From Planctomycetota bacterium (GTDB lineage Bacteria > Planctomycetota > Phycisphaerae > UBA1845), in contig JACQXM010000006.1 of NCBI GenBank assembly GCA_016208685.1, forward strand, positions 62,001-126,000: a DNA stretch of 64,000 nucleotides, written 5' to 3'. The translations under genes and the position numbers were made by a program. A model generated the notes under the pieces. That model made no database searches. It saw only the letters and a list, made by a program, of their open reading frames with translations, and was not told the origin of the DNA. Positions 43,243 to 52,493 of this stretch are shown here, piece after piece. Numbering within the stretch: position 1 is the first letter of the stretch; every line of letters begins with the position of its first letter.

Positions 43243-45033
43243 CTATTTCTTCGGCAGCGGTTTGACCGAAAGGAACAGCTCATCGAGCTGCGCCTGGGAA
43301 ACCGGGCTCGGGGCGTTGGTCAGCGGGCACACGGCGCGCTGCGTCTTCGGAAAAGCGATGACTTCGCGCAGGCTCTCCGACTTGCTGAGCATCATCGCCC
43401 AGCGATCCAACCCGAAGGCGATGCCGCCATGCGGCGGCGCGCCGAACCGCAAAGCATCAAGCAGGAACTCGAACTTCTCTTTCGCCTCCTGCTCCCCGAT
43501 GCCCAGCAGGCCGAAGATCTTCTTCTGCACTGCCTGCTGGTGGATTCGGATGCTCCCACCCGCCATCTCCGTGCCGTTGAGCACCAGGTCGTACGCCTTG
43601 TCCCGCACCTTGCCGGGATCGGTGTCCAGCAGCGGGATGTCCTCGTCCAGAGGCGCGGTGAAGGGGTGATGGGTGCTGAACCAGCGCTTCTCCGTCTCGT
43701 CCCAGACGAGCAGCGGAAAGTCGATCACCCACAGCAGGTTCCACTTGTCTTCCGGGACCAGTTTCATGATCGACCCCAGCCGGCCGCGAAGGTGCGCCAG
43801 GTACTTGCACACGTCGGCCAGGGCGCCGGGCATGAAGAAGATGGTGTCGCCCGCCTTGGCGCCGACCTGGGCGCAGAGTTGTGCCGCCAGCGGCTGAATG
43901 TGCTTGGCGATGCCGGTGGCGAACTCCAGGCCGCCGGCACCCTGCGCCACTTTGGTCAGGGGCAGGCCCGCGCCGCCGATACCGAGAATCTCATCGCCCA
44001 GCCCGTCCGTGACCTTGCGCGTCAACAGGTCACCGCCGGAGGCGACGATGCACTTGACCACGCCGCCTTTGTCGATGGCCTCGCGGAACACGGAGAACTC
44101 CGTTCCACGCACCAGTTCGGTAACGTCCTGGAGCTCCAGGCCGAAGCGCGTGTCGGGGCGGTCGATGCCGAACCGATTCATCGCCTCGTGCTCGGTCATG
44201 CGCGGCAGCGGCAAGGGGATGTCGATCCCCAGTGCCTCCTTGAAGATGCGTTGCACGCAGCCCTCGACGACGTTCATCACGTCTTCGCGCTGCACGAAGG
44301 CCATCTCCATGTCGAGCTGAGTGAATTCCGGCTGGCGGTCGGCGCGCAGGTCCTCGTCGCGGAAGCAGCGGACGATCTGGGCATAGCGATCATAACCGGC
44401 GATCATCAGAAGCTGCTTGAAAATCTGCGGCGACTGCGGGAGGGCATAGAAAGTGCCCGGTCGCACCCGCGAGGGAACCAGGTAGTCGCGCGCCCCCTCG
44501 GGAGTGGACTTAGTGAGGAAGGGGGTCTCGACGTCGATGAACCCGTGCTCGTGAAAGTAGGCGCGGATGGCCGCCGCGATGGCGTGCCGCAGCCGGAGCC
44601 GCGCCTGCATCTCCGGGCGGCGCAGGTGCAGGAAGCGATAGCGCAGACACAGGTCCTCGCCGGCCTCGAAGTCGTCGTTGACCTGGAAGGGAAGCGGATC
44701 GCTGCGGCTTAGAACATCCACGGCGGAGACCTGGACCTCGATCTCCCCCGTGGGCAGCTTGGGGTTGACCCATTCGCCGCGTCCCACGACCTTCCCCGTG
44801 GCGGCAATCACGTCTTCGTTGTGCAAGGTGCGCGCCGTGTCGTGCGGCCCGGCGGCGCTGGCGGGGTCGAAGCGCAGTTGGGTGATGCCGGTGTGATCGC
44901 GCAGGTCGACAAACGTAATGCCGCCGTGGTCCCGCGCACGGTTGACCCAGCCCGCGAGAACCACTTCGCGGCCGATGTCCGCGGCCCGCAATTCGCCGCA
45001 ACGGTGCGTTCTTCTGTTGTACGGTATCGCCAC
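43243..45033 (-). CDS. aspS: Aspartyl-tRNA synthetase
   Basis: Charges tRNA-Asp; bacterial type, 596 residues. GTG 45033 was chosen because GGGAG precedes it and VAIPYNRRTHRCGEL matches the normal N terminus; the frame runs on to 45513 but the extra 160 codons are Arg-rich shadow. OB-fold: VVLAGWVNRARDHGGITFVDLRD. Class II motif 1 region: FIDVETPFLTKSTPEGARDYLVP. Motif 2: RCFRDEDLRADRQPEFTQLDMEM. The GAD insertion lies in the middle, and motif 3 is GIAFGLDRWAMML. Whether it also charges tRNA-Asn cannot be judged by eye. senB and the EgtD-like gene follow in the same direction and may share its transcript. Confidence 0.96.
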   Translation of the reverse strand: MAIPYNRRTHRCGELRAADIGREVVLAGWVNRARDHGGITFVDLRDHTGITQLRFDPASAAGPHDTARTLHNEDVIAATGKVVGRGEWVNPKLPTGEIEVQVSAVDVLSRSDPLPFQVNDDFEAGEDLCLRYRFLHLRRPEMQARLRLRHAIAAAIRAYFHEHGFIDVETPFLTKSTPEGARDYLVPSRVRPGTFYALPQSPQIFKQLLMIAGYDRYAQIVRCFRDEDLRADRQPEFTQLDMEMAFVQREDVMNVVEGCVQRIFKEALGIDIPLPLPRMTEHEAMNRFGIDRPDTRFGLELQDVTELVRGTEFSVFREAIDKGGVVKCIVASGGDLLTRKVTDGLGDEILGIGGAGLPLTKVAQGAGGLEFATGIAKHIQPLAAQLCAQVGAKAGDTIFFMPGALADVCKYLAHLRGRLGSIMKLVPEDKWNLLWVIDFPLLVWDETEKRWFSTHHPFTAPLDEDIPLLDTDPGKVRDKAYDLVLNGTEMAGGSIRIHQQAVQKKIFGLLGIGEQEAKEKFEFLLDALRFGAPPHGGIAFGLDRWAMMLSKSESLREVIAFPKTQRAVCPLTNAPSPVSQAQLDELFLSVKPLPKK

Positions 45034-45309
45034 GCTCGTGCTCCCTAATCGAGGCTCCAGTTCGCGACCCACCGCCGGGTGAACAACGCCTTGCCGTCCG
45101 GACCGGCTTCGCTGCCGGCAGTTGTAGAACCTGGCGCGACGGTGGCTGACGCTGCGCCGGCGGGCGTCCCTCGGCCAGGACGCCGGCAACGTGCGGACCG
45201 TTCGCAGCCCGCCCTCCCGCCGCCGCGCCGAGCCATGCGCGCGGTTCGCAGCTCCCGTTTCCCGGGGTATCTCCCCGCGGCGGGCCGCACGTGCGATGTT
45301 CTTCGGCAG

Positions 45310-45338
45310 TTTGTAGAAAGGGGCGCTTAGAAAATCAA
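45310..45338 (-). promoter_or_regulatory. Candidate promoter of aspS
   Basis: On the minus strand: TTGATT, 17 bases, TACAAA. Transcription from about 45303 would give a 270-base leader before GTG 45033. No T-box-like structure was recognised in that leader. A weak GACCGGCTTCGCTGCCGG hairpin at 45101-45118 resembles the dispersed hairpins elsewhere. Confidence 0.35.
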
Positions 45339-45395
45339 TGCGCCGGGCGCGGAAACCCGCCGCTGCGCTGCGCGCCGCGGTCCGGGTTTTCCTCC

Positions 45396-45423
45396 TTGAC
45401 CCGACAGTGGCGGTGTGGATACT
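45396..45423 (+). promoter_or_regulatory. Promoter of the lipoprotein gene group
   Basis: TTGACC (45396-45401), 16 bases, then GATACT (45418-45423). Transcription would start near 45430, about 90 bases before ATG 45519. With the aspS promoter it accounts for the otherwise empty gap 45034-45518. Confidence 0.45.
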
Positions 45424-45518
45424 AAATACGGTCGTGGCGGAACGCGGTTCCTCGCCGGCGCGGCGTGGGCCGCGACGACCGAACCGGAATCGGTGCCTCG
45501 CTCGGGGAAACATCGGTG

Positions 45519-46382
45519 ATGAACGGACGCTGCTGGATGCCGGCTCACACGCGGATGCGGCGTTGGGCGCTCGGCGGATTGCTGGCGCTTACGGGGGCGG
45601 TCCTGAGCGGATGCGGGGCGTTCAACCCCGCCTTCGTGGACCTGATCGACCAGTCCGGGGAGGGTCGCTTTGCCACGCTGGACAACGCTCCGGGTCACGT
45701 CGTGGTTCAGTTCGTCAACAACGCCGAGGTGGACGAGAGCCTCGTGGCGTATCTCGAAAGCGCCGACGGCGGCGGGTTGGTGCTCACGAATGCCGAGAAA
45801 CGGGCCCTGCGACCGCGCGTCCGCATGCGCATCCGCGTTACCTTCGTGAACGGCATCCAGACAATCTTCGAGTTCGTCGACGGCAGCACGCGGCTCGTTG
45901 ACCCACGCTTTGATACGCAGGCGGTCCCCGACCTCAACCAGAACGACCTGGACAACTCCGTCGTCCTGTGCGACGTGGCGCGGGTCGAGGTGGACCCCAC
46001 CTCGTCGATCGAAGTCTTCGTTCCGGTGTCGTTGCGGGTATATGAACTGGTCCAGACCACCGGGGTGGGCGGGAACATCACCACGGAGTTCCAGTTGCGC
46101 GATACGCTACCCCCGGCGTTCCGCGCCCTGGCGCAGGACCAGGTGGACGAGCGCGGGAACGTGGTGTTGCAGGCGAACGTCGGAATCCGCGATTTTCCGG
46201 CACCGGTTCCCGGTCCCCTGCTGTGCGGTTCGGTGGTGGCGATCGTCATGAACGGCACGCTGCGGGTTCCGTTCCTGCGCGGCGTGGATAATAACCCCAG
46301 TTACGATCGAGACGCCGCGGCCGTGGTGGCCGGAATCGGCGGCCGGTTCGAGTTTGAAGTCGCCGTGGTCGCCGGTCAGTAG
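45519..46382 (+). CDS. Lipoprotein of unknown function, first of three
   Basis: Not recognised. From ATG 45519 it has 287 residues; the signal peptide ends TGAVLSGC, with lipidated Cys32, followed by GAFNPAFVDLIDQ. The body looks all-beta (HVVVQFVNNAEVDESLVAYL, RMRIRVTFVNGIQTIFEFV), like a surface or periplasmic beta-sandwich. Shortly after its lipidated Cys the next gene carries the same FNPAF motif. Cys178 and Cys251 might form a disulfide. ATG 45537 and ATG 45555 are alternative starts. Inferred to be an envelope component. No relation to iron uptake is shown beyond feoAB lying downstream. Confidence 0.72.
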   Translation: MNGRCWMPAHTRMRRWALGGLLALTGAVLSGCGAFNPAFVDLIDQSGEGRFATLDNAPGHVVVQFVNNAEVDESLVAYLESADGGGLVLTNAEKRALRPRVRMRIRVTFVNGIQTIFEFVDGSTRLVDPRFDTQAVPDLNQNDLDNSVVLCDVARVEVDPTSSIEVFVPVSLRVYELVQTTGVGGNITTEFQLRDTLPPAFRALAQDQVDERGNVVLQANVGIRDFPAPVPGPLLCGSVVAIVMNGTLRVPFLRGVDNNPSYDRDAAAVVAGIGGRFEFEVAVVAGQ

Positions 46383-46425
46383 CGACCCTTGGGGCAACGC
46401 AACCTTGGTCCGCAATTCGAAAACA

Positions 46426-47133
46426 ATGATGTTGGTCGGGCGGTACAAAGGGCTACGCAAGTCGGCGTCGTGGTGCGCGGCGGTGCTCATCCCCTGCACC
46501 TTCGGCTGCGGCGCCGGTGCCGGCATCTTCAACCCGGCCTTTCTGAACACCTTCGTCGGCGGGCAATTCCCCCTCACTCCCGGTCCGGAAGCGGCGTTTG
46601 TGTTCGTTCGGGTGTTGAATCAAACCGCGGAGAATGCCGAATTCGTGGTTACGATCGAGAAGGCGGCCATCGAGCGCGACGAGGAAGGCAACCCTCTGAT
46701 CGATACCGCCACGGGAACCGTCATCACCCGTCCACAGCGCAAGACCGTGCGTTTGCAGACCTTCGCGGAAGCACCGGCCAACGAAATGGGCGTGCTCTTC
46801 TCTTGCAAGGAGGAGCCGATCAACATCGTGGGCCTGGGCGAGAATCTTCTGCCCACGGATTCGGCCATGTGCCTCCGCGGCGACGGGGGCGTAGCCGACC
46901 CCTGCTTCGGCGTGCCGGCCGCCAGCGTCTTCCCCCTCAAGCGCGCCGACGGCAAATTCGCCTGCGGCGACACCGTTATCTTCCGCGCCATCCGCAGCAC
47001 GGGAGTCACGGGCGGCGTGCTGATCCAGTCGTTCCTGCTGCCGGGATTCGAGCAACCCTCGGACTACAGCGGTCCCAACACCTTCGCCAACCTGGATGCC
47101 TTTCTGGAGTCGCAAAGCCGTGGCGACGAATAG
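46426..47133 (+). CDS. Lipoprotein of unknown function, second of three
   Basis: Not recognised. With ATG 46426 it has 235 residues; ATG 46429 is equally possible and a frame to 46354 is unlikely because it overlaps the previous gene. The signal peptide ends CTFGC (Cys28, a loose lipobox), then GAGAGIFNPAFLNTFVGG, which recalls FNPAFVDLI in the preceding lipoprotein. The body has beta-strand patterns (AAFVFVRVLNQTAENAEFVVTI) and several Cys pairs. It overlaps the third lipoprotein gene by 14 bases, so the group is probably translated together. No enzyme motif is seen. Confidence 0.7.
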   Translation: MMLVGRYKGLRKSASWCAAVLIPCTFGCGAGAGIFNPAFLNTFVGGQFPLTPGPEAAFVFVRVLNQTAENAEFVVTIEKAAIERDEEGNPLIDTATGTVITRPQRKTVRLQTFAEAPANEMGVLFSCKEEPINIVGLGENLLPTDSAMCLRGDGGVADPCFGVPAASVFPLKRADGKFACGDTVIFRAIRSTGVTGGVLIQSFLLPGFEQPSDYSGPNTFANLDAFLESQSRGDE

Positions 47134-47326
47134 ACGATCCGTCGTTCGATCCAAACTGGCGGCCGTCCTGCTGGCTGTGTCCTGTGGCGGCACGCTCTTC
47201 AGCGCCTGCGAAACCCGCGTCAAGGACGCCTTTGTGGGCGGCACGCGCGACTACTTCCTGAACCTCTTCAACCCGCAGTCGGCGTCGGGCCTGCTGTTCG
47301 GCAACTCGGGCGACAACACGCCGTAG
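47120..47326 (+). CDS. Very small lipoprotein, third of three
   Basis: Not recognised. GTG 47120 gives 68 residues: basic start, hydrophobic core LAAVLLAVSCGGTLFSAC with lipidated Cys30, then a 38-residue mature part containing VKDAFVGGTRDYFLNLFNP. The AFVGG and FNP pieces echo FNPAFLNTFVGG of the gene before. Mature lipoproteins this short may act as tethers or small partners of larger proteins. The 14-base overlap with the second gene supports it being real. Confidence is limited by its size. Confidence 0.6.
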   Translation: MATNRRSVVRSKLAAVLLAVSCGGTLFSACETRVKDAFVGGTRDYFLNLFNPQSASGLLFGNSGDNTP

Positions 47327-47466
47327 TGCGGTTCTGCACTCGCACCGCAAAGTCGCCGCCATGCGCTTGATCCCTTGATCCCCATCCGTCCCGGGCCGCG
47401 TTGAAACGTCGGCCACTCCGGGATACGATGCCTCCGAGGATGATCAGAGCGGACGGACTCCAGCGC

Positions 47467-47688
47467 ATGAACCAACCGTTGCCCAATCTGAAACGGGGTC
47501 AGGCCGGCATCATCGCGGGCATTGACGCCGCGCAACCGACAGCCAAGCGGCTGGCGGACCTGGGGTTCGTCAGCGGCATTCGGATCACCATGGTGCGCCC
47601 GGGAAAGCCCTGCATTGTCCGCATCGACGGGCGTTTCGTCGGTCTCGGCGCCTCGTGCCAGCAGATCATCCGCGTGGTCCCGAATTGA
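47467..47688 (+). CDS. feoA: Ferrous iron transport protein FeoA
   Basis: Small SH3-like cytoplasmic protein that supports FeoB. From ATG 47467 it has 73 residues, typical. Sequence features are LKRGQAGIIAGIDA (9-22), KRLADLGFVSGIRITMVRPG, IVRIDGRFVGLGASCQQIIRV. The frame opens upstream at 47401, but the added residues are basic and not family-like. feoB starts seven bases after the stop. No Fur-box-like palindrome was recognised in the 140-base gap upstream. Confidence 0.9.
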   Translation: MNQPLPNLKRGQAGIIAGIDAAQPTAKRLADLGFVSGIRITMVRPGKPCIVRIDGRFVGLGASCQQIIRVVPN

Positions 47689-47695
47689 CGTCCTG

Positions 47696-49918
47696 ATGCC
47701 GATGACCTCACTTTGTTCCCTACCCGTCGCCCGAAAGAACGCCGTCGTTGCGCTGGCGGGCAACCCTAACACCGGCAAGTCCACGCTGTTCAACGCCCTT
47801 ACGGGCTTCCGCCAGCGGGTGGGCAACTACCCCGGGGTGACGGTGGAGAAGAAAACCGGGCTGCTGGAGCACGAAGGAGACGGACCGCGCATCGAAATCA
47901 TCGATCTTCCGGGTGCGTACAGCCTCTCCGCGACCTCGGCGGACGAAGCGATCGTCCTCGACGTACTGCTCGGGCATAAGGAGGGGATCGCGCCGCCCGA
48001 TCTGATCGTGGTGGTTCTGGATGCCAGCAACCTGTCACGCAACCTGTTCTTCGCCAGCCAGCTTCTGGAGATCGGCCGCCCCGTGGTGGCGGCGCTGAAC
48101 ATGGTCGATCTGGCGGAGGCGGCCGGCATCTCCATCGATGCCGCGGTGCTCTCCCAGGGCATCGGCTGCAAGGTGGTGCCCGTGGTGGCCACCCGGCAGG
48201 TGGGCGTCACGCAACTCAAGCAGGCGATCCGCGACTGCCTCGACACGCCGGCCTCGAACCGCTGCCCGTCGTTCCCGGAATGCGTGTGCGCCGAACTGGA
48301 CGGACTCAACCAGTCGGTGCGCTCCAACGGCGCGCCGGCCACCCACCCGCCGCGGGTGCAGCTCCTCCAGACGCTCCTGACGCCGGGAGGCTACCATGAG
48401 CAGGCGATGATCCGGCGCTGCGGACGTGGCCTGGCGGACGAGCTGGCCCGGCGGCGGCACCGCATTCAGGAGGCCGGAGAGTCGATCATCGAGGTGGAAG
48501 CGCGCATCCGCTACGCCTGGATCGACCGCGTGCTGGACCAGGCCGTCACCCGCACCGCGCCCGCGCGACGCAACCGGACGGAGATCGCCGATCGCTGGCT
48601 CACGCACCGCCTCTTCGGGCTGCTGATCTTCCTCCTCGCCATGGGCATTTGCTTCCAGTCCATCTATGCGTGGGCCGCGCCGGTCATGAACTTCATCGAC
48701 GGGGCCTTCGCCATGCTGGGCGGCGCGCTGACGGCGGTCATGCCCGCGGGGGCGTTGCGCAGCCTGGCCGTCGACGGCGTGGTCGCGGGCGTCGGCGCGG
48801 TGCTCACGTTCCTGCCGCAGATCCTGGTGCTGTTTCTGTTCCTGGCGATCCTCGAGGACTGCGGCTACATGGCCCGGGCGGCGTTGTTGCTGGACCGGTG
48901 GATGGGGCTTCTGGGGCTCAACGGCAAGTCGTTCATTCCGCTGCTTTCATCCTTCGCCTGTGCCGTGCCCGGGATCATGGCCACGCGCACCATCGAGGAT
49001 CGTCGCGACCGCCTGGTCACCATGCTCGTGGCGCCGCTGATGAGTTGCAGCGCGCGCCTCCCGGTATACGTGCTGTTGATCGGGGCCTTCGTTCCCTCGG
49101 TGCCGCTGCTGGGCGGGCTTCTGGACCTCCGCGCCGCCACGCTGCTGGCTATGTACGCCATCGGCGCCGGCGTGGCGATTCCCGTCGCCTGGCTGCTGAA
49201 GCGCACCGTGCTTAGAGGTACTCCCCAGCCGTTCCTCATCGAGCTGCCGACGTACAAATGGCCATCGCCGTCCACCGTACTGCACCGCATGTACGAACAG
49301 GGAAGAGCGTTCTGCACCTCTGCGGGGACGATCATTGTGGCGGTGGCGGTCGTTGTCTGGGCCTTGGGATACTATCCGCACCCGGCGTCGATTGCCGAGG
49401 AACACGACGCCCGACGTCAGGCGATCGTGGCGGCCGGTGCGCCGGAACCGGGTCTTTCACAGCAGTTAGATGAGATCGACCGCAGCGAGGCGGGCGCGTA
49501 TCTGCGGCAGAGCTTTCTGGGGCGCATGGGCCGCTGGATCGAACCTCTGGTAACGCCTCTGGGCTGGGATTGGCGGATTGGCACCGCGGCCATCGCATCC
49601 TTTCCGGCACGCGAGGTGGTGATTGCCACCATGGGCACGATTTACAATCTCGGCGGCGACCAGGATGCGGCGTCCGTCAGTCTGCGGGAGAAGCTCCGAT
49701 CCGCCACCTGGCCGGACGGCCGCCCGGTGTTCAACCTGGCGGTGGCGCTGTCCCTGATGGTCTTCTTTGCCCTCTGCTGCCAGTGCGGTGGAACGTTGGC
49801 GGTTATCAAGCGCGAGACCCGGTCCTGGGGTTGGCCGCTGCTGACGTTCACCTACATGACGGCACTGGCGTATGTCGGCGCGCTGGCGACCTATCAGATC
49901 GCCGGCCGCGTCATGTGA
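47696..49918 (+). CDS. feoB: Ferrous iron transporter FeoB
   Basis: Inner-membrane Fe(II) transporter with a GTPase-like N domain, 740 residues. ATG 47696 (or 47702) is the start; the longer frame is the shadow of feoA. G1 GNPNTGKST begins at residue 22, switch region FRQRVGNYPGVTVEKKTG follows, G3 DLPGAYSL is near 69, G4 NMVD near 135. The membrane part has two Gate domains (GGALTAVMPAG, LLSSFACAVPGIMATRTIEDR with PLMSCSARLPVY) and the FeoB core FPAREVVIATMGTIYNLGG. It ends ALAYVGALATYQIAGRVM. It is followed by its Cys-rich partner gene. Confidence 0.96.
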   Translation: MPMTSLCSLPVARKNAVVALAGNPNTGKSTLFNALTGFRQRVGNYPGVTVEKKTGLLEHEGDGPRIEIIDLPGAYSLSATSADEAIVLDVLLGHKEGIAPPDLIVVVLDASNLSRNLFFASQLLEIGRPVVAALNMVDLAEAAGISIDAAVLSQGIGCKVVPVVATRQVGVTQLKQAIRDCLDTPASNRCPSFPECVCAELDGLNQSVRSNGAPATHPPRVQLLQTLLTPGGYHEQAMIRRCGRGLADELARRRHRIQEAGESIIEVEARIRYAWIDRVLDQAVTRTAPARRNRTEIADRWLTHRLFGLLIFLLAMGICFQSIYAWAAPVMNFIDGAFAMLGGALTAVMPAGALRSLAVDGVVAGVGAVLTFLPQILVLFLFLAILEDCGYMARAALLLDRWMGLLGLNGKSFIPLLSSFACAVPGIMATRTIEDRRDRLVTMLVAPLMSCSARLPVYVLLIGAFVPSVPLLGGLLDLRAATLLAMYAIGAGVAIPVAWLLKRTVLRGTPQPFLIELPTYKWPSPSTVLHRMYEQGRAFCTSAGTIIVAVAVVVWALGYYPHPASIAEEHDARRQAIVAAGAPEPGLSQQLDEIDRSEAGAYLRQSFLGRMGRWIEPLVTPLGWDWRIGTAAIASFPAREVVIATMGTIYNLGGDQDAASVSLREKLRSATWPDGRPVFNLAVALSLMVFFALCCQCGGTLAVIKRETRSWGWPLLTFTYMTALAYVGALATYQIAGRVM

Positions 49919-49921
49919 GGC

Positions 49922-50212
49922 GTGCCCTTGGCCGGTCAGGACCTCATCGCCCTGCTGCTCGCCGCCGGCGCACTCGGCTTCGTGGTGCGTTACCTTCGGC
50001 GCTCCATGAAGCACGACGGAGGGTGCGGCTGTTCCGCGGGCTCGTCCTGCGCCTCGAACCCGAGGGGGCGGACCGAGGGTCGCGCCCTGCGCAAGGTCCC
50101 GCTGGTGACGCTGGGGCAAGAGCCTGCCGCCACGGCACCGTCGGCGGCGGCGCCCGTTCGGCCCCCGGGCGAGAGCGAGGCGGGCGGACCACTACAATCG
50201 ATACGGAGATAG
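49922..50212 (+). CDS. FeoB-associated Cys-rich membrane protein
   Basis: Starts at GTG 49922, three bases after feoB; 96 residues. One membrane span (DLIALLLAAGALGFVVRYL, about 7-25) is followed by RRSMKHDGGCGCSAGSSC, the small Cys cluster of the FeoB-associated family, and then an unusually long Pro/Ala-rich tail. Members of this family occur only next to feoB and may replace FeoC or handle iron at the cytoplasmic gate; the exact role is not known. The S9 peptidase gene begins four bases later. Confidence 0.82.
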   Translation: MPLAGQDLIALLLAAGALGFVVRYLRRSMKHDGGCGCSAGSSCASNPRGRTEGRALRKVPLVTLGQEPAATAPSAAAPVRPPGESEAGGPLQSIRR

Positions 50213-50216
50213 CCAC

Positions 50217-52301
50217 GTGCGGACTACGTTTGATACCTCGACGCTCGTTCTGGCGACGATCGCTTCGGCGTGTTTTCTACCCCGTGCGCTCGCGGCGGAA
50301 CGCGACCACGACGTCACCATCGACGACTACTTCAGCGTGTCCCACGTTTCCGACGCCGTGATTTCCCCCGACGGCCGGTACGTCGCCTACGTCGAACATC
50401 GGTGGGAACCCCCGGCCGAGAAACGAAACCCCGACCTGTGGGTGGTGGAATGTGCCACGAAGAACATCCGCCGCCTTACGTTCGACAAGGCCGGCGATGG
50501 TGGCGCGCAGTGGAGCCCCGACGGCCAGCAAATCTACTTCACCAGCAACCCCAAGCGCGGCGAGACCGAGGAACCGCCTTACGACGGCAAGAAGCAGGTC
50601 TGGCGCATAGCCGTCGGCGGCGGCGAGATGCAACCGGTCACTCGGGTCAAAGACGGGGTTGGGCAATTCGAGCTGGCGCGGGGCGGCAACAGCCTGTACT
50701 ACACGACGGAAAAGAAGGTCGTCGAGGAGGAGTGGAAGAAGCTCCGCGAGGAGTACGAGGACCTGGAATACGGCCACGGCGTCACCAAGTTCTCGCAGGT
50801 CTGGCGGCTCGACCTGGGGACCTGGCGGGCTGAGAAGCTGATCGACGAGAACCGCGTCATCCGCGCCCTGGCGGTCGCGCCGGACGAGAGCCGGATCGCC
50901 ATGCTCACCACGCCCGACGAGAACCTGCTGAGCAACGAGGGCTGGTCGCGCCTCGATGTCTACGACGCAAAGAGCAAGAAGACGACCGAGGTCACACCGC
51001 CGGACTGGCGGAAGGTCCACCCGTCGCCCTACGGCTGGCTTGACTCCTGCGCCTGGTCCGGCGATGGCCGGGCCCTGGCGTTCACCGTCTCGTTTGACGG
51101 CTACCCCACGCGCCTTTATGTCGCCGAATGGAACGGCGAGGCGCCGGCAGTGCGGGAGCTCGACCGCCCCCAGGAGGTCACCGTTGCCGGCGGCACGGTG
51201 AAATGGCGCGGCGATTCGCGTGACTTGTGTTTCGTTGCGGAGCAGCGCGCGTTTGCGCGCGTCTGGTGCCTGGCGGATGTGCGTGATGCGAAACAGGGTG
51301 CCGCCCGCGCCCTCACGCCGGAGGAAGCGGTGGCCGCGGCCATGAGCTTCTCGTCCAAGGGAGACCGCTTCGCCGTCGTGCTCAGCGCGACCACGCACCT
51401 GCCCGACGTATTCGTAGGCGGGACCTCGGGCGAGCCGGAGCGGTTAACCGACGTCAACCCGCAGACGGCGACCTGGAGGCTGCCGCAGATTCGCCGCGTC
51501 AGTTGGAAGGGCGCCAACGGCGATGACGTGGAGGGGATACTGGAACTGCCGCCGGACTACAAGGAGGGGCAACGGCTCCCCATGGTGGTCGAGCTGCACG
51601 GCGGGCCGACGGCCGCCACGCCCTGCGACCTGCGTTTCAACATCTACGGGCGGCTCACGCTCCCCGCCAAAGGGTATGCCGTTCTCAGCCCCAACTACCG
51701 CGGGTCGACGGGGTACGGCGACCGTTTCATGACCGACCTGGTAGGTCGTGAGAACGACATCGAGGTTCAGGACATCCTCGCCGGCGTTGACGCCATGGTC
51801 GAACGCGGAATCGCCGACCCCGACCGGCTGGGTGTGATGGGCTGGAGCAACGGCGGGTTCCTGACCAACTGCGTTATCACCAAGAGTGATCGCTTCAAGG
51901 CCGCCAGCACCGGGGCGGGCGTACTGGACATGGTCATCCAGTGGGGCACGGAAGACACGCCCGGCCACGTCATCAACTACATGCAGGGCCTGCCCTGGAG
52001 CAAGCCCGATGCCTACCACGCCGGTTCACCCATGTACCGCCTGGACAAGGTCAAAACCCCGACGCTGATTCACGTCGGGGGTAACGACGAGCGCGTACCA
52101 CCGGCCCACAGCCGGGCGCTGTATCGCGCCCTTCGGCACTACGTAAAAACGCCGGTAGAGCTGGTCGTCTACCCCGGCGAGGGCCACGGGCTAACGACCT
52201 ACAAAAGCCGCAAGGCGAAAATGGAGTGGGACGTCGCCTGGTTCGACCGATACCTCCTGGGCACGACGACTCCGCCGCCGACACCTCCCTCCACGAATTG
52301 A
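50217..52301 (+). CDS. Exported S9 family peptidase (prolyl-oligopeptidase fold)
   Basis: Peptidase of 694 residues. GTG 50217 has GGAG nine bases upstream; TACAAT at 50193-50198 may be an internal promoter box. A signal peptide (VLATIASACFLPRALAAER) targets it to the periplasm. An N-terminal beta-propeller (about 30-400, with DAVISPDGRYVAYVEHRWE and GAQWSPDGQQIYF blades) leads to an alpha/beta-hydrolase domain: LPMVVELHGGPTAATP, SPNYRGSTGYGDRF, nucleophile Ser544 in MGWSNGG, Asp near 623 in GGNDERVPP and His near 656 in GEGHGL. This is the dipeptidyl-peptidase IV/acylaminoacyl-peptidase layout. Peptide specificity is unknown. It probably also reads from the feo transcript. Confidence 0.9.
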   Translation: MRTTFDTSTLVLATIASACFLPRALAAERDHDVTIDDYFSVSHVSDAVISPDGRYVAYVEHRWEPPAEKRNPDLWVVECATKNIRRLTFDKAGDGGAQWSPDGQQIYFTSNPKRGETEEPPYDGKKQVWRIAVGGGEMQPVTRVKDGVGQFELARGGNSLYYTTEKKVVEEEWKKLREEYEDLEYGHGVTKFSQVWRLDLGTWRAEKLIDENRVIRALAVAPDESRIAMLTTPDENLLSNEGWSRLDVYDAKSKKTTEVTPPDWRKVHPSPYGWLDSCAWSGDGRALAFTVSFDGYPTRLYVAEWNGEAPAVRELDRPQEVTVAGGTVKWRGDSRDLCFVAEQRAFARVWCLADVRDAKQGAARALTPEEAVAAAMSFSSKGDRFAVVLSATTHLPDVFVGGTSGEPERLTDVNPQTATWRLPQIRRVSWKGANGDDVEGILELPPDYKEGQRLPMVVELHGGPTAATPCDLRFNIYGRLTLPAKGYAVLSPNYRGSTGYGDRFMTDLVGRENDIEVQDILAGVDAMVERGIADPDRLGVMGWSNGGFLTNCVITKSDRFKAASTGAGVLDMVIQWGTEDTPGHVINYMQGLPWSKPDAYHAGSPMYRLDKVKTPTLIHVGGNDERVPPAHSRALYRALRHYVKTPVELVVYPGEGHGLTTYKSRKAKMEWDVAWFDRYLLGTTTPPPTPPSTN

Positions 52302-52464
52302 GGTGCGGCCGGCCTGACCGCAGGGCGTAGGGCCCACGGCCGCGAATCGGGGGCCCGCGGTGTGGGGGCGGCGAGTGGTTAAGTCAGCCCCTCTTCCCAC
52401 ACGCCTGAATGGCGTCGGTGCCCGTTCCAACGTCCGAAAAGACGCGGGTTCCGCATAATCTCCA

Positions 52465-52493
52465 TCGACGCGCACCCCTCGAACTGATATACT
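52465..52493 (+). promoter_or_regulatory. Promoter of the subtilase gene
   Basis: TCGACG (52465-52470), 17 bases, then TATACT (52488-52493) preceded by TG-A, so the minus-10 is also of the extended type. The start near 52500 leaves a 150-base leader to ATG 52651. The remainder of the 52302-52650 gap shows no gene. Confidence 0.55.

Noticed and set aside
42928-44712. 594-codon open frame on the plus strand
   Set aside because: Antisense to aspS and senB, with no recognisable domain.
41190-45033. Selenocysteine (in-frame TGA) in the senB neighbourhood
   Set aside because: The three genes are complete without readthrough, and no TGA is followed by continued homology.
45034-45513. 160-codon N-terminal extension of aspS
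   Set aside because: Arg-rich non-homologous sequence; GTG 45033 has a ribosome-binding site and gives the standard length.
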